A model generated the notes under the pieces. That model saw nothing but the letters and a program-made list of their open reading frames with translations, did no database searches and was not told the DNA's origin. Positions 35,898 to 43,032 of a stretch of DNA of 64,000 nt are shown here, piece by piece. Numbering within the stretch: the first letter of the stretch is position 1; each line of letters starts with the position of its first letter. The DNA comes from Actinomadura parmotrematis (GTDB lineage Bacteria; Actinomycetota; Actinomycetes; Streptosporangiales; Streptosporangiaceae): contig NZ_JAIBOA010000012.1 in assembly GCF_019458805.1 (NCBI RefSeq), positions 62,001-126,000 on the forward strand. The letters are read 5' to 3'. A program made the translations under genes and the position numbers.

Positions 35898-36118
35898 TCG
35901 GACTCCTCGTTCCAGCACGTCCGGCTGCCCAGATGCTTGACCAGATTGGTCTTGTAGCGGGGATCGGAAGGGGTGAGCTTCACCGTTTTGAAATGCTTCA
36001 ACCGGCACGGACACCAGAGCTTCCAGTAGCGCTTGTCACGCGTTATCCGCCACCCCTTCCGCCATGCCTCCGCGAAGACCTGGTCCAGCTCCTTGTCGTT
36101 GTGCTTGGGCCGTGTCAC
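35894..36118 (-). CDS. HicA-like small protein (putative mRNA interferase toxin)
   Basis: GTG 36118 was chosen for AGGTG 8 nt upstream and because it gives the usual family start MTRPKHNDKELDQVFAEAW. The 74-residue basic protein has a compact alpha-beta-beta-beta-alpha layout like HicA: KGWRITRDKRYWKLWCPC, then KHFKTVKLTPSDPRY, then NLVKHLGSRTCW. The usual HicA GSH catalytic His is not at its normal place; a CPC motif and a later KH stand out instead. It overlaps its partner gene by GTGA. Upstream DNA is less GC-rich than the surroundings, consistent with recent gain. Confidence 0.65.
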   Translation of the reverse strand: MTRPKHNDKELDQVFAEAWRKGWRITRDKRYWKLWCPCRLKHFKTVKLTPSDPRYKTNLVKHLGSRTCWNEESE

Positions 36119-36145
36119 GCACCACACCTGTCTTCGCGAGTGTAT

Positions 36146-36178
36146 GTGCCCGTTTTGCTCTAGACCTATAGCGGGCAC
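36146..36178 (-). promoter_or_regulatory. Promoter with inverted repeat for the HicA-like cassette
   Basis: GTGCCCG (36146-36152) and CGGGCAC (36172-36178) flank a 19-nt centre that contains TATAGG (minus, 36170-36165), a likely -10. The dyad around the -10 suggests autoregulation. No convincing -35 is seen. The rest of 36119-36316 is relatively AT-rich and holds no gene. Confidence 0.45.
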
Positions 36179-36316
36179 CGTCACTGAACAGCTACCAAGA
36201 GTGACGTTACGCTTGCTTGGCACACGCGCGCAGGTGTTCATCCGATCGAGTTGCAGACAGAACACCCGTGGCGGGCGCGCAGGCGGGCGGCGACCTGCCT
36301 CCCAGGCGAGCCCTGG

Positions 36317-37144
36317 TCAGGGGGCGCTGACGGCGGGGAGGAGTTTCAGTTTCTGGTGGCTCTCCGAGCCCGGGGTGGCGGTGTAGACGAGGAGTTCCTG
36401 GGCCTGCTCGGGGTCCAGGAGGACCTGGCACTGGAGTTCCAGGACGCCCAGCTCAGGATGCACGACGTGCTTGACGTCGGGGCGGTGGCCGCCGACGTCG
36501 TGGGCCTTCCAGACCTCGGCGAACTCCGGGCTGCGCGCCTGGAGGTCGGCCGCCATGCGGGCGGCGCGGGAGTCCGGGCCCTGGCGGGAGGACGCGGCGC
36601 GCAGGGAGGCGGCGAAGAAGCGGGAGAGGCCCGGGTGGTCCTCCGGGGCGTACCGCTCGCGGGTGGCCGGGTCGGTGAACCAGCGGTGGACGATGCTGCG
36701 GGCCGGGCCCGTGTGCGCGGCCGGGTCGCCGAACAGGGCGACGCCCGCCGGGGTCCGGACGAGGGTCTCGCCGAGGTCGGTGACGACCTCGGCCGGGGTG
36801 TCCTGGAGGCGGTCCAGGATGCGCATCAGGCCGGGCGTGATGTGGTCCGAGCGCGAGGCGCGGCCCGGGGTGTTGTGCCCGGCGAGGCGGAACAGGTGGT
36901 CGCGCTCGTCCAGGGACAGGTGCAGGCCGCGCGCGATCGCGGCGAGCATCGGCTCGGACGGCTGCGGGCCGCGCCGCTGCTCCAGGCGGCTGTAGTAGTC
37001 GGTGGACATGCCCGCGAGGGCCGCCGCCTCCTCGCGGCGGAGGCCCTCGGTGCGGCGGCGCGGGCCGCGCGGCAGCCCGACGTCCTCGGGCTGCAGCGCG
37101 GCGCGGCGGGTGCGCAGGAAGTCGGCGAGCTGCTCGCGGTCCAT
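36317..37144 (-). CDS. XRE-family regulator with MmyB-like ligand-binding domain
   Basis: ATG 37144 has GGGGGA upstream; a GTG one codon earlier is possible. The 275-residue protein has an N-terminal helix-turn-helix (FLRTRRAALQPEDVGLPRG, then LRREEAAALAGMSTDYYSRL and EQRRGPQPSEPMLAAIARGL). This arrangement marks the large actinobacterial family with a C-terminal PAS-like MmyB domain (TPAGVALFGDPAAHTG, HPELGVLELQCQVLLDPEQAQELLVYTA by its ends). Members repress a neighbouring oxidoreductase gene and bind fatty-acid-like or similar ligands. It is downstream of and co-oriented with the SDR gene, 25 nt apart, so it is likely an autoregulated operon under the dyad at 38035-38055. Confidence 0.93.
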   Translation of the reverse strand: MDREQLADFLRTRRAALQPEDVGLPRGPRRRTEGLRREEAAALAGMSTDYYSRLEQRRGPQPSEPMLAAIARGLHLSLDERDHLFRLAGHNTPGRASRSDHITPGLMRILDRLQDTPAEVVTDLGETLVRTPAGVALFGDPAAHTGPARSIVHRWFTDPATRERYAPEDHPGLSRFFAASLRAASSRQGPDSRAARMAADLQARSPEFAEVWKAHDVGGHRPDVKHVVHPELGVLELQCQVLLDPEQAQELLVYTATPGSESHQKLKLLPAVSAP

Positions 37145-37169
37145 CACGTCCCCCAGGATGCCGGACGGG

Positions 37170-37931
37170 TCACAGGAACAGGCCGCCGGACGCCTCGACG
37201 CGCTGCCCGGTGATCCAGCCGGTGCCGGGGCGCAGCAGGGTCGCGATGGCGGCGCCGATGTCGTCGGGCTCGCCGATCCGGCCGAGCGCGGCCATCGACC
37301 CGAGCGCGCCGCGGACCTGCTCGTCGTCGCGGAGGCGGCCGCCCTCGAAGTCGGTGGCGACGGGGCCGGGCGCGACGGTGTTGACGGCGATGCCGCGCGG
37401 GCCGAGCTCCTTGGCGAGGTAGCGGGTGAACACCTCGACGGCGCCCTTCATCATCGCGTAGGCCGACATGCCCGGCGTGGTGAAGCGGGTGAGGCCGGAC
37501 GACAGGTTGACGATGCGGCCGCCGTCGGCCATGAGCGGCACGAGCTTCTGGGTGAGGAAGTACACCCCGCGCACGTGCACGTCCACGAGGGCGTCGAAGT
37601 CCTCGACGGTGGTCTCCAGGAACGTCGTGCCGCCGGAGGCGCCGGCGTTGTTGACCAGGACGTCGAAGGTGTCGCGGCCCCAGTTCTCGCGCAGGGCGGC
37701 CAGGACGCGCGCGGCGAACGCGTCGAACGAGGCGAGGTCGGCGGCGTCGAGCGGCAGCGCGACGGCGGTCCGGCCGAGCGCCCCGATCTCCTTGGCGACG
37801 GCCTCGGCCTCGGCGGCGTGCGACCGGTAGGTGATGATCACGTCGGTGCCGTCGGCGGCCAGGTGCAGCGCGGTGCTGCGGCCGAGACCGCGGTTGGCGC
37901 CGGTGACGATCGCGATCCGCTGGTCGGTCAT
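37170..37931 (-). CDS. Short-chain dehydrogenase/reductase
   Basis: The 253-residue classical SDR binds NADP(H) through TGANRGLGRSTALHLA; the Arg in YRSHAAE after strand 2 favours NADP. Catalytic residues are the Asn of VNNAG, a Ser in NLSSGLTRF, and Tyr/Lys in SAYAMMKGAVE. VNTVAPGPVATD and WITGQRVEASGG close the domain. No substrate can be named. It is the first gene of a two-gene unit with the MmyB-like regulator, a very common actinomycete pair in which the regulator represses the SDR gene. Confidence 0.94.
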   Translation of the reverse strand: MTDQRIAIVTGANRGLGRSTALHLAADGTDVIITYRSHAAEAEAVAKEIGALGRTAVALPLDAADLASFDAFAARVLAALRENWGRDTFDVLVNNAGASGGTTFLETTVEDFDALVDVHVRGVYFLTQKLVPLMADGGRIVNLSSGLTRFTTPGMSAYAMMKGAVEVFTRYLAKELGPRGIAVNTVAPGPVATDFEGGRLRDDEQVRGALGSMAALGRIGEPDDIGAAIATLLRPGTGWITGQRVEASGGLFL

Positions 37932-38034
37932 GGGAGTCCTCCTGCGCCGGGTCCGCGCCGCGTGACCCTCACGCGTCCCGCCCGGCGATCTCCATGCTGG
38001 TCGGCGGGCCGCGGCGGAAGAAGGCCGCGTTCAT

Positions 38035-38055
38035 CCAGGGATCGTCAATCCCTGG
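38035..38055 (-). promoter_or_regulatory. Operator dyad upstream of the SDR gene
   Basis: CCAGGGAT (38035-38042) and ATCCCTGG (38048-38055) form a perfect 8-bp dyad with a 5-nt centre. On the minus strand TTGACG (38048-38043), a -35-like hexamer, spans its middle. A regulator bound here would block the promoter; the MmyB-like protein downstream is the natural candidate. Confidence 0.55.
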
Positions 38056-38062
38056 CATGGAC

Positions 38063-38100
38063 GCGTCCCGGGACGCCCCGCGCGGGGCGTCCCGGGACGC
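38063..38100. terminator. 38-nt perfect palindrome after fbiC
   Basis: GCGTCCCGGGACGCCCC (38063-38079) is followed by GCGC and then its exact complement (38084-38100). It begins 3 nt after the fbiC stop on the minus strand and most likely ends the fbiC transcript. No T tract. Confidence 0.7.
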
Positions 38101-38103
38101 GCG

Positions 38104-40716
38104 TCAGCGGGTGACGAGCGGCAGGCCGCGGCCGGCGCCGAAGTGGCCGATGCCGTCGGTGCGGCGGGCCGCCTCGACGCGCTCGGCGGGGACCTCCCCG
38201 TACAGGGTGGTGCGCTGCCGGGACGGGCGCCCGGCCGCCGCCGCGATCGCCTCCAGCTCGCTGATGGCCTTGAAGGAGCCGTTCTCCGACCCGGCCATCC
38301 GGCTGATCGTCTCCTCCATCAGGGTGCCGCCGAGGTCGTTGACGCCGCCCTGGAGGACGCGCGTGCACAGCTCGTCGCCGAGCTTGACCCAGGACGTCTG
38401 GATGTTGGCGATCGCGCCGTGCAGCAGGATCCGCGCGAGGGCGTGGACGGCGACGTTCTCGCGCGCCGTCGGCCCCGGCCGGGCGAGCCCCGCCAGGTAG
38501 ATCGGCGAGTTGTGGTGCACGAACGGCAGCAGCACGAACTCGCTGAACCCGCCGGTCCGCTCCTGGATCGAGCGGAGCAGCCGCAGGTGCCCGACCCAGT
38601 GCGAGGGCGTGTCGACGTGCCCGTACATCATCGTGGACGTCGTCGGGATGCCGACCTCGTGCGCGGTCGTGACGACCTCGACCCACTGGTCGGTCGGCAG
38701 CTTGCCCTTGGTGAGGACCCAGCGGACCTCGTCGTCGAGGATCTCGGCGGCGGTGCCCGGCAGCGAGTCGACGCCCGCCTCGCGCGCCGCGATCAGCCAC
38801 TCGCGGATCGACAGGTCGGTGCGGGACGCCCCGTTGACGACCTCCATCGGGCTGTAGGAGTGCAGGTGGATATCGGGCGCGCGGCGCTTCACCTCGCGGG
38901 CGAGGTCGAAGTAGGCGGTGCCGGGCAGGTCGGGGTGGATGCCGCCCTGCATGCAGATCTCGGTGGCGCCCGCCGCCCACGCCTCGTCCACCCGGTCGCC
39001 GACCTGCGCGAGCGAGAGGGTGTAGGCGTCGGCGTCGGTGCGGCGCTGCGCGAACGCGCAGAACCGGCAGCCGGTGTAGCAGACGTTGGTGAAGTTGATG
39101 TTGCGGGTGACGACGTAGGTGACCTCGTCGCCGACGGTGTCGCGCCGCAGGTCGTCGGCGAGGCGGGCGAGCGCGTCCAGCTCGGGGCCGTCGGCGTGCA
39201 GCAGGGCGAGCGCCTGGTCGTCGCTGAGGCCCGCCGGGTCGCGCTCGGCGGCGGCCAGCGCGGACGCCACGTCGGAGTCGAACCGCTGCGGGGCTCCGTC
39301 TGCCCGAGGGGGGGCGACCCCCCACTGAACAGCCGCGGGCAAGCGGTCGCGCAGCGCGTCCCAATCGCCGTAGACCGAGTCGAAGTCCTCGCGCCGGTCC
39401 GACGTCCGCCCGCTCGTGTCGATCTCGACGTGCAGGTCGGTGCGGCCGGACGGGGCGAGCGCGGCGAACCCGCCGTCGGGCTCCTGCCAGGGGCGGCCCT
39501 CCAGGACGGCGTCCTCGCGGGCGAGGCCGGTCGCCGGGTCGGCGAGCGCGGCGACGTGCCCGGCCAGGCGCGGGTCGAGCCACGGCTCGCCGCGCTTGAC
39601 GTACTCGGGGTAGATGGTGAGGCGCTCGCGCAGCGTGAAGCCGGCGTCGGCGGTGCGGGCGGCGAGCTCGTCGATCTGCGGCCAGGGGCGCTCGGGGTTG
39701 ACGTGGTCGGGGGTCAGCGGCGAGACGCCGCCCCAGTCGTCGATGCCGGCGCGCAGCATCAGCGCGTACTCGTCGTCGACCAGGTTCGGCGGGGCCTGGA
39801 TGCGGGCCTTCGGGCCGAGGACGACGCGGGCGACGGCGATGGTGGCGGCGAGCTCGTCCAGCTCGGCGTCCGGCGTCGCCCTCATCTTCGTGTCGGGCTT
39901 GGCGCGGAAGTTCTGGACGATGACCTCCTGCACCGCCCCGTACTCGCGCATCGTCCGGCGGATCTCGAACAGCGCGTCGGCGCGCTCGGCGACGGTCTCG
40001 CCGATGCCGATGAGGATGCCGGTGGTGAACGGGACGTTGGTGCGGCCGGCGTCCTCCAGGACGCGCAGCCGGACGGCCGGGTCCTTGTCGGGCGAGCCGT
40101 AGTGCGGGCCGCCCTTCTCGCTGAACAGCCGCGTCGCGGTCGTCTCCAGCATCATGCCCATGGACGGCGCGACCGGCTTCAGCCGCTGGAAGTCGCGCCA
40201 GGTGAGCACGCCGGGGTTGAGGTGCGGGAGCAGGCCCGTCTCCTCCAGCACGCGGACGGCCATCGCGCGGACGTAGGACAGGGTGTCGTCGTAGCCGTGC
40301 GCGTCCAGCCAGTCGCGGGCGGCGGTCCAGCGGTCCTCGGGCCGGTCGCCGAGGGTGAACAGCGCCTCCTTGCAGCCGAGCGCCGCGCCCTGCCGGGCGA
40401 TCTCCAGCACCTCGTCCGGGCTGAGGTAGGGCGACTCCAGGCGGTGCGGGACGGTCGCGAAGGTGCAGTAGCCGCAGCGGTCGCGGCAGAGCCGGGTCAG
40501 CGGGATGAAGACCTTGCGGCTGTAGGTGACGACGCCGGGCCGCCCGGCCGCCTCCAGGCCGGCGTCGCGGATCCGCGCCGCGTGGGTGAGCAGGTCGCCC
40601 AGCTGCGCGCCGCGCGCGTGCAGCAGGGTGGTCGCCTCGGATCGGTCGAGTGTCTTGCCGTCGCGGACCCGTGCCAGGGCCCGGCGCAGGGCGTTGTCCG
40701 TCACCGGGTGGGTCAT
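38104..40716 (-). CDS. fbiC: 7,8-didemethyl-8-hydroxy-5-deazariboflavin (Fo) synthase
   Basis: The 870-residue fused CofG-CofH protein makes the F420 chromophore Fo from tyrosine and 5-amino-6-ribitylamino-uracil using two radical-SAM domains. The CofG half has CRDRCGYC (Cys77, Cys81, Cys84), and the CofH half has CYTGCRFC (Cys546, Cys550, Cys553). Other landmarks are KEALFTLGDRPEDRW, HLNPGVLTWRDFQRL, EICMQGGIHPDLPGTAYF and TSTMMYGHVDTPSHWV. Length and fusion are normal for actinobacteria. The ATG at 40716 overlaps the stop of an 18-codon upstream ORF. It is about 7 kb from fbiA-fbiB and has its own promoter. Confidence 0.97.
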   Translation of the reverse strand: MTHPVTDNALRRALARVRDGKTLDRSEATTLLHARGAQLGDLLTHAARIRDAGLEAAGRPGVVTYSRKVFIPLTRLCRDRCGYCTFATVPHRLESPYLSPDEVLEIARQGAALGCKEALFTLGDRPEDRWTAARDWLDAHGYDDTLSYVRAMAVRVLEETGLLPHLNPGVLTWRDFQRLKPVAPSMGMMLETTATRLFSEKGGPHYGSPDKDPAVRLRVLEDAGRTNVPFTTGILIGIGETVAERADALFEIRRTMREYGAVQEVIVQNFRAKPDTKMRATPDAELDELAATIAVARVVLGPKARIQAPPNLVDDEYALMLRAGIDDWGGVSPLTPDHVNPERPWPQIDELAARTADAGFTLRERLTIYPEYVKRGEPWLDPRLAGHVAALADPATGLAREDAVLEGRPWQEPDGGFAALAPSGRTDLHVEIDTSGRTSDRREDFDSVYGDWDALRDRLPAAVQWGVAPPRADGAPQRFDSDVASALAAAERDPAGLSDDQALALLHADGPELDALARLADDLRRDTVGDEVTYVVTRNINFTNVCYTGCRFCAFAQRRTDADAYTLSLAQVGDRVDEAWAAGATEICMQGGIHPDLPGTAYFDLAREVKRRAPDIHLHSYSPMEVVNGASRTDLSIREWLIAAREAGVDSLPGTAAEILDDEVRWVLTKGKLPTDQWVEVVTTAHEVGIPTTSTMMYGHVDTPSHWVGHLRLLRSIQERTGGFSEFVLLPFVHHNSPIYLAGLARPGPTARENVAVHALARILLHGAIANIQTSWVKLGDELCTRVLQGGVNDLGGTLMEETISRMAGSENGSFKAISELEAIAAAAGRPSRQRTTLYGEVPAERVEAARRTDGIGHFGAGRGLPLVTR

Positions 40717-40769
40717 GCCCGCGCCCCGGCCCGTGCTGCGCCTGCGGTCTGTGCTGCGCTTGCGGTCAT
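40713..40769 (-). CDS. 18-codon upstream ORF overlapping fbiC
   Basis: ATG 40769 opens an 18-codon Ala-rich frame whose TGA overlaps the fbiC ATG (ATGA). TAGAGT lies exactly 6 nt before its start, so a leaderless mRNA would begin with this ORF and reach fbiC by coupling. Its codons come from two tandem copies of an 18-bp repeat. No conservation evidence is available. Confidence 0.4.
   Translation of the reverse strand: MTASAAQTAGAARAGARA
40731..40766. repeat. Two tandem 18-bp repeats
   Basis: 40731-40748 and 40749-40766 differ at two positions (core GTGCTGCGC, then CTGCGGT or TTGCGGT). They make up most of the small ORF upstream of fbiC. Confidence 0.7.
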
Positions 40770-40775
40770 GCGGGC

Positions 40776-40781
40776 ACTCTA
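40776..40781 (-). promoter_or_regulatory. -10 element upstream of the fbiC leader ORF
   Basis: TAGAGT on the minus strand is followed by 6 nt and ATG 40769, the leaderless arrangement also seen at fbiA. Confidence 0.45.
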
Positions 40782-40859
40782 TGCCAATCGTCATATTCCG
40801 CGCCGCGCGGGGGACGCCGTCGGGACCGTCCGGAAGGCACAGCCGCGCGCGCGTCCGCG

Positions 40860-41795
40860 CTATTCCCGCGCGAGCGCCGGGCGCTCGGCGGCGAGCGCCG
40901 CGGCCCGCGCGCGCACCTCGTCCAGCACCGCCCGCACCGGCGGGCGCGCGTCGGCGCCGGTCCGCCAGCGCAGCACCATGCGGCGCCGCACGTCGGCCTC
41001 GGCGATCGGCCGGACGGCGACGCCGGGCGGCTCCTGCTCCATCGCCAGCTCCGGCACGATCGCGGCCGACCCGGCGCGCACCATCGCGAAGATGACGAGC
41101 AGGTCGTTGGAGCGCTGCCGGACGTCGGGCCGGAAGCCGCCGAGCTCGGCGCAGGCGCTCGCGACGACGTCGGCGTGGCCGGTGCCGAGGTGCCCGGTCG
41201 CCCACGTCGCGCCCCCGAGGTCGGCGAGCCGGACGGGCCCGGCGGCGAGCGCCAGCGGGTGCCGCTCGGGCAGCAGCAGCCGCATCGGCTCGGTGAACAG
41301 CACCTCCTCGGCGAGCTCGGGGTGCGCGGGCGCCCGCACGTGCGAGTACTCGCAGGACAGGACGAGGTCGACCTCCTGCTGCACCAGCGCCTGCAGGACG
41401 CGCACGTACTCGTCGTCGTGGATCTCCACGACGAGGTCGGGGTAGGCGGCGGCGAGGCGCGGCAGCGCGGGCGCCAGCAGGTGCAGGATCGCGGTCTGGA
41501 ACCCGACGACCTCGACGCGCCCGGTGACGCGGCCGCTCGCGGCGCGGGCGTCCTCCTCGGCGCGGCGGGCGCCGTCCAGCAGGGCGTCGGCGTGCCCGGC
41601 GAGCGCCTCGCCCGCCGCGGTGAGCCGGAGGCGGCGCCCGGCCCGCTCGACGAGCGGCACGCCGACCTCGCGCTGGAGCTGCGCGAGCTGCTGGGACACC
41701 GCCGACGGGCTGTACCCGAGGGCCTCGGCGACCGCGCCCGCGGTGCCGCGGCGGCGGAGCTCGCGCAGGATGCGCAACCGGCCCAGATCCAACAT
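40860..41795 (-). CDS. LysR-family transcriptional regulator
   Basis: ATG 41795 gives MLDLGRLRILRELRRRGTAG; the longer frame to 41918 is not conserved. The 311-residue protein has the LysR winged helix (VAEALGYSPSAVSQQLAQLQ, EVGVPLVERAGRRLRLTAAG) and a two-lobed effector domain (VEVVGFQTAILHLLAPALP, DLVVEIHDDEYVRVLQALVQ, LADLGGATWATGHLG). Proteins of this subgroup are common in actinomycetes and regulate divergent exporter or metabolic genes. The divergent gene here is only a small membrane protein at 41942, so the target is not evident. Confidence 0.93.
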   Translation of the reverse strand: MLDLGRLRILRELRRRGTAGAVAEALGYSPSAVSQQLAQLQREVGVPLVERAGRRLRLTAAGEALAGHADALLDGARRAEEDARAASGRVTGRVEVVGFQTAILHLLAPALPRLAAAYPDLVVEIHDDEYVRVLQALVQQEVDLVLSCEYSHVRAPAHPELAEEVLFTEPMRLLLPERHPLALAAGPVRLADLGGATWATGHLGTGHADVVASACAELGGFRPDVRQRSNDLLVIFAMVRAGSAAIVPELAMEQEPPGVAVRPIAEADVRRRMVLRWRTGADARPPVRAVLDEVRARAAALAAERPALARE

Positions 41796-41941
41796 GGTGA
41801 AGCGATTCTTACACGAACGCTGCAGAAAAGGTCGCTGGACCTGAAGGGTGCGATCCGCCCACACTGGAGTCACGAACCCGCGGGAACGTCCCCGGGGCCC
41901 GGCCAGGCCCCACCCCACACCGCTGGAAAGGGACCGATCCC

Positions 41942-42208
41942 ATGATGACCTTCCTCGCCCTCCTCGTCACCGTCGCCGCCTTCGGCCTCCTCGGCGCCCT
42001 GTTCGGCGCCGACTCCCGGGACGGCCGCGACTGGGCGCCCGGCAGCTTCGGCGAGCGGTGCCTGCGCCGCGTCACCGGCCGCTCCCCCGAGATCGTCGCC
42101 GAGGCCGCCCCGGCGGACCGGCCCGTCAGAACGAGCGGTAGTCGCGCACCGGCATGCGCGGGGCGCGGCGCGGCCGCCCACCGCCGACCGCTGCGAGCAG
42201 GACGGTGA
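41942..42208 (+). CDS. Small single-helix membrane protein
   Basis: The 88-residue frame starts at ATG 41942 with GGAAAGGGA upstream. One N-terminal hydrophobic helix, TFLALLVTVAAFGLLGALFG, is followed by GADSRDGRDWAPGSFGERCL, a motif I associate with short actinomycete membrane proteins. The last 27 codons overlap the antisense end of the AlkA-type gene and are unlikely to be conserved. It is divergent from the LysR gene with a 146-nt gap, and could be its target. Confidence 0.5.
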   Translation: MMTFLALLVTVAAFGLLGALFGADSRDGRDWAPGSFGERCLRRVTGRSPEIVAEAAPADRPVRTSGSRAPACAGRGAAAHRRPLRAGR

Positions 42209-43028
42209 CGCGGTGCCGGTGGCCGGCGAACGGCGCGAGCAGCTCCAGCATCCCCGCGTCGTCCACCGGCTCGCCGGTGAGCGCCCACCCGACCCGGGAG
42301 GCCAGGTGGTAGTCGCCCACCGAGACGGCGTCGGGGTCGCCGGCCGCGCGCTGGCGGACCTCGGCGGCCGTCCAGACCCCGACGCCCGGCAGCGACCGCA
42401 GCCGGCCCTCGGCGCAGTCGGCCTCCAGCCGGTCCGCGACCCGCGCCGCCCCGATGATCGTCCGGGCGCGGACGGCCTCGGCGCCGGCCCGGTGCCACTC
42501 CCACGAGGGGATCGCGGCCCAGACCCTCGGCGGCGGCGGGACCCGCAGGTCGGGGGCGCCGGGCGCGGGCATGCCGAAGCGGCGCAGCAGGTAGCGCCAG
42601 GCGCGCCACGCCTCGGTGGTGACGACCTTCTGCTCCAGCACCGCCGGCACCAGGGCCTCGAAGACGCGGCGCGTCCGGCCGATCCGCAGGCCCGGCTGCT
42701 CGCCGGCGAGCCGGGACAGCAGGGCGTGGCCGCCCGGCGCGAACGCGGCCGCGGTGTCGGCGGCGCCGAGCAGCTCGGGGACGCCGTCCAGCAGCCAGGC
42801 CGCGCCGGGCCCCCAGGCGGCGGCGTGGACGGTGCCGCCGGTCAGCGCGAGGCGCAGCGTGCCGGGGCCGTCCGGGGTGAACGAGGCGCGCCGGACGGCG
42901 CCTGAGGCGTCGATCGCGAAGGCCGGGTCGCCGGTGCCGCGCCGGTGCGGCGACAGCACCGCGTGCAGGTCCAGCGGCCACGGCGGCGTCCACGCCCGGG
43001 TGAGCGGGCCCGCCGCCGTGACGCTCAC
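42126..43028 (-). CDS. AlkA-type DNA-3-methyladenine glycosylase (HhH-GPD)
   Basis: The 300-residue protein starts at GTG 43028. Its N-terminal domain resembles the AlkA TBP-like half (LDLHAVLSPHRRGTGDPAFA). The C-terminal half is the helix-hairpin-helix GPD glycosylase fold: EALVPAVLEQKVVTTEAWRA, the hairpin LRSLPGVGVWTAAEVRQRA, and the catalytic Asp in SVGDYHLASRVGWAL. It would excise alkylated bases such as 3-methyladenine and start base-excision repair. The start follows the NDP-sugar transferase stop by 4 nt, so the two are co-transcribed, although their roles differ. It has no iron-sulphur Cys motif. Confidence 0.88.
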   Translation of the reverse strand: MSVTAAGPLTRAWTPPWPLDLHAVLSPHRRGTGDPAFAIDASGAVRRASFTPDGPGTLRLALTGGTVHAAAWGPGAAWLLDGVPELLGAADTAAAFAPGGHALLSRLAGEQPGLRIGRTRRVFEALVPAVLEQKVVTTEAWRAWRYLLRRFGMPAPGAPDLRVPPPPRVWAAIPSWEWHRAGAEAVRARTIIGAARVADRLEADCAEGRLRSLPGVGVWTAAEVRQRAAGDPDAVSVGDYHLASRVGWALTGEPVDDAGMLELLAPFAGHRHRVTVLLAAVGGGRPRRAPRMPVRDYRSF

Positions 43029-43032
43029 GCGC

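Noticed and set aside
35553..36014. Longer version of the cassette partner starting at 36014
   Set aside because: The extra 39 codons lie inside the HicA-like gene in another frame, while GTG 35897 has a good ribosome binding site and the GTGA overlap.
38104..40716. fbiC as a novel fusion of two radical-SAM enzymes
   Set aside because: CofG-CofH fusion is the normal form in actinobacteria.
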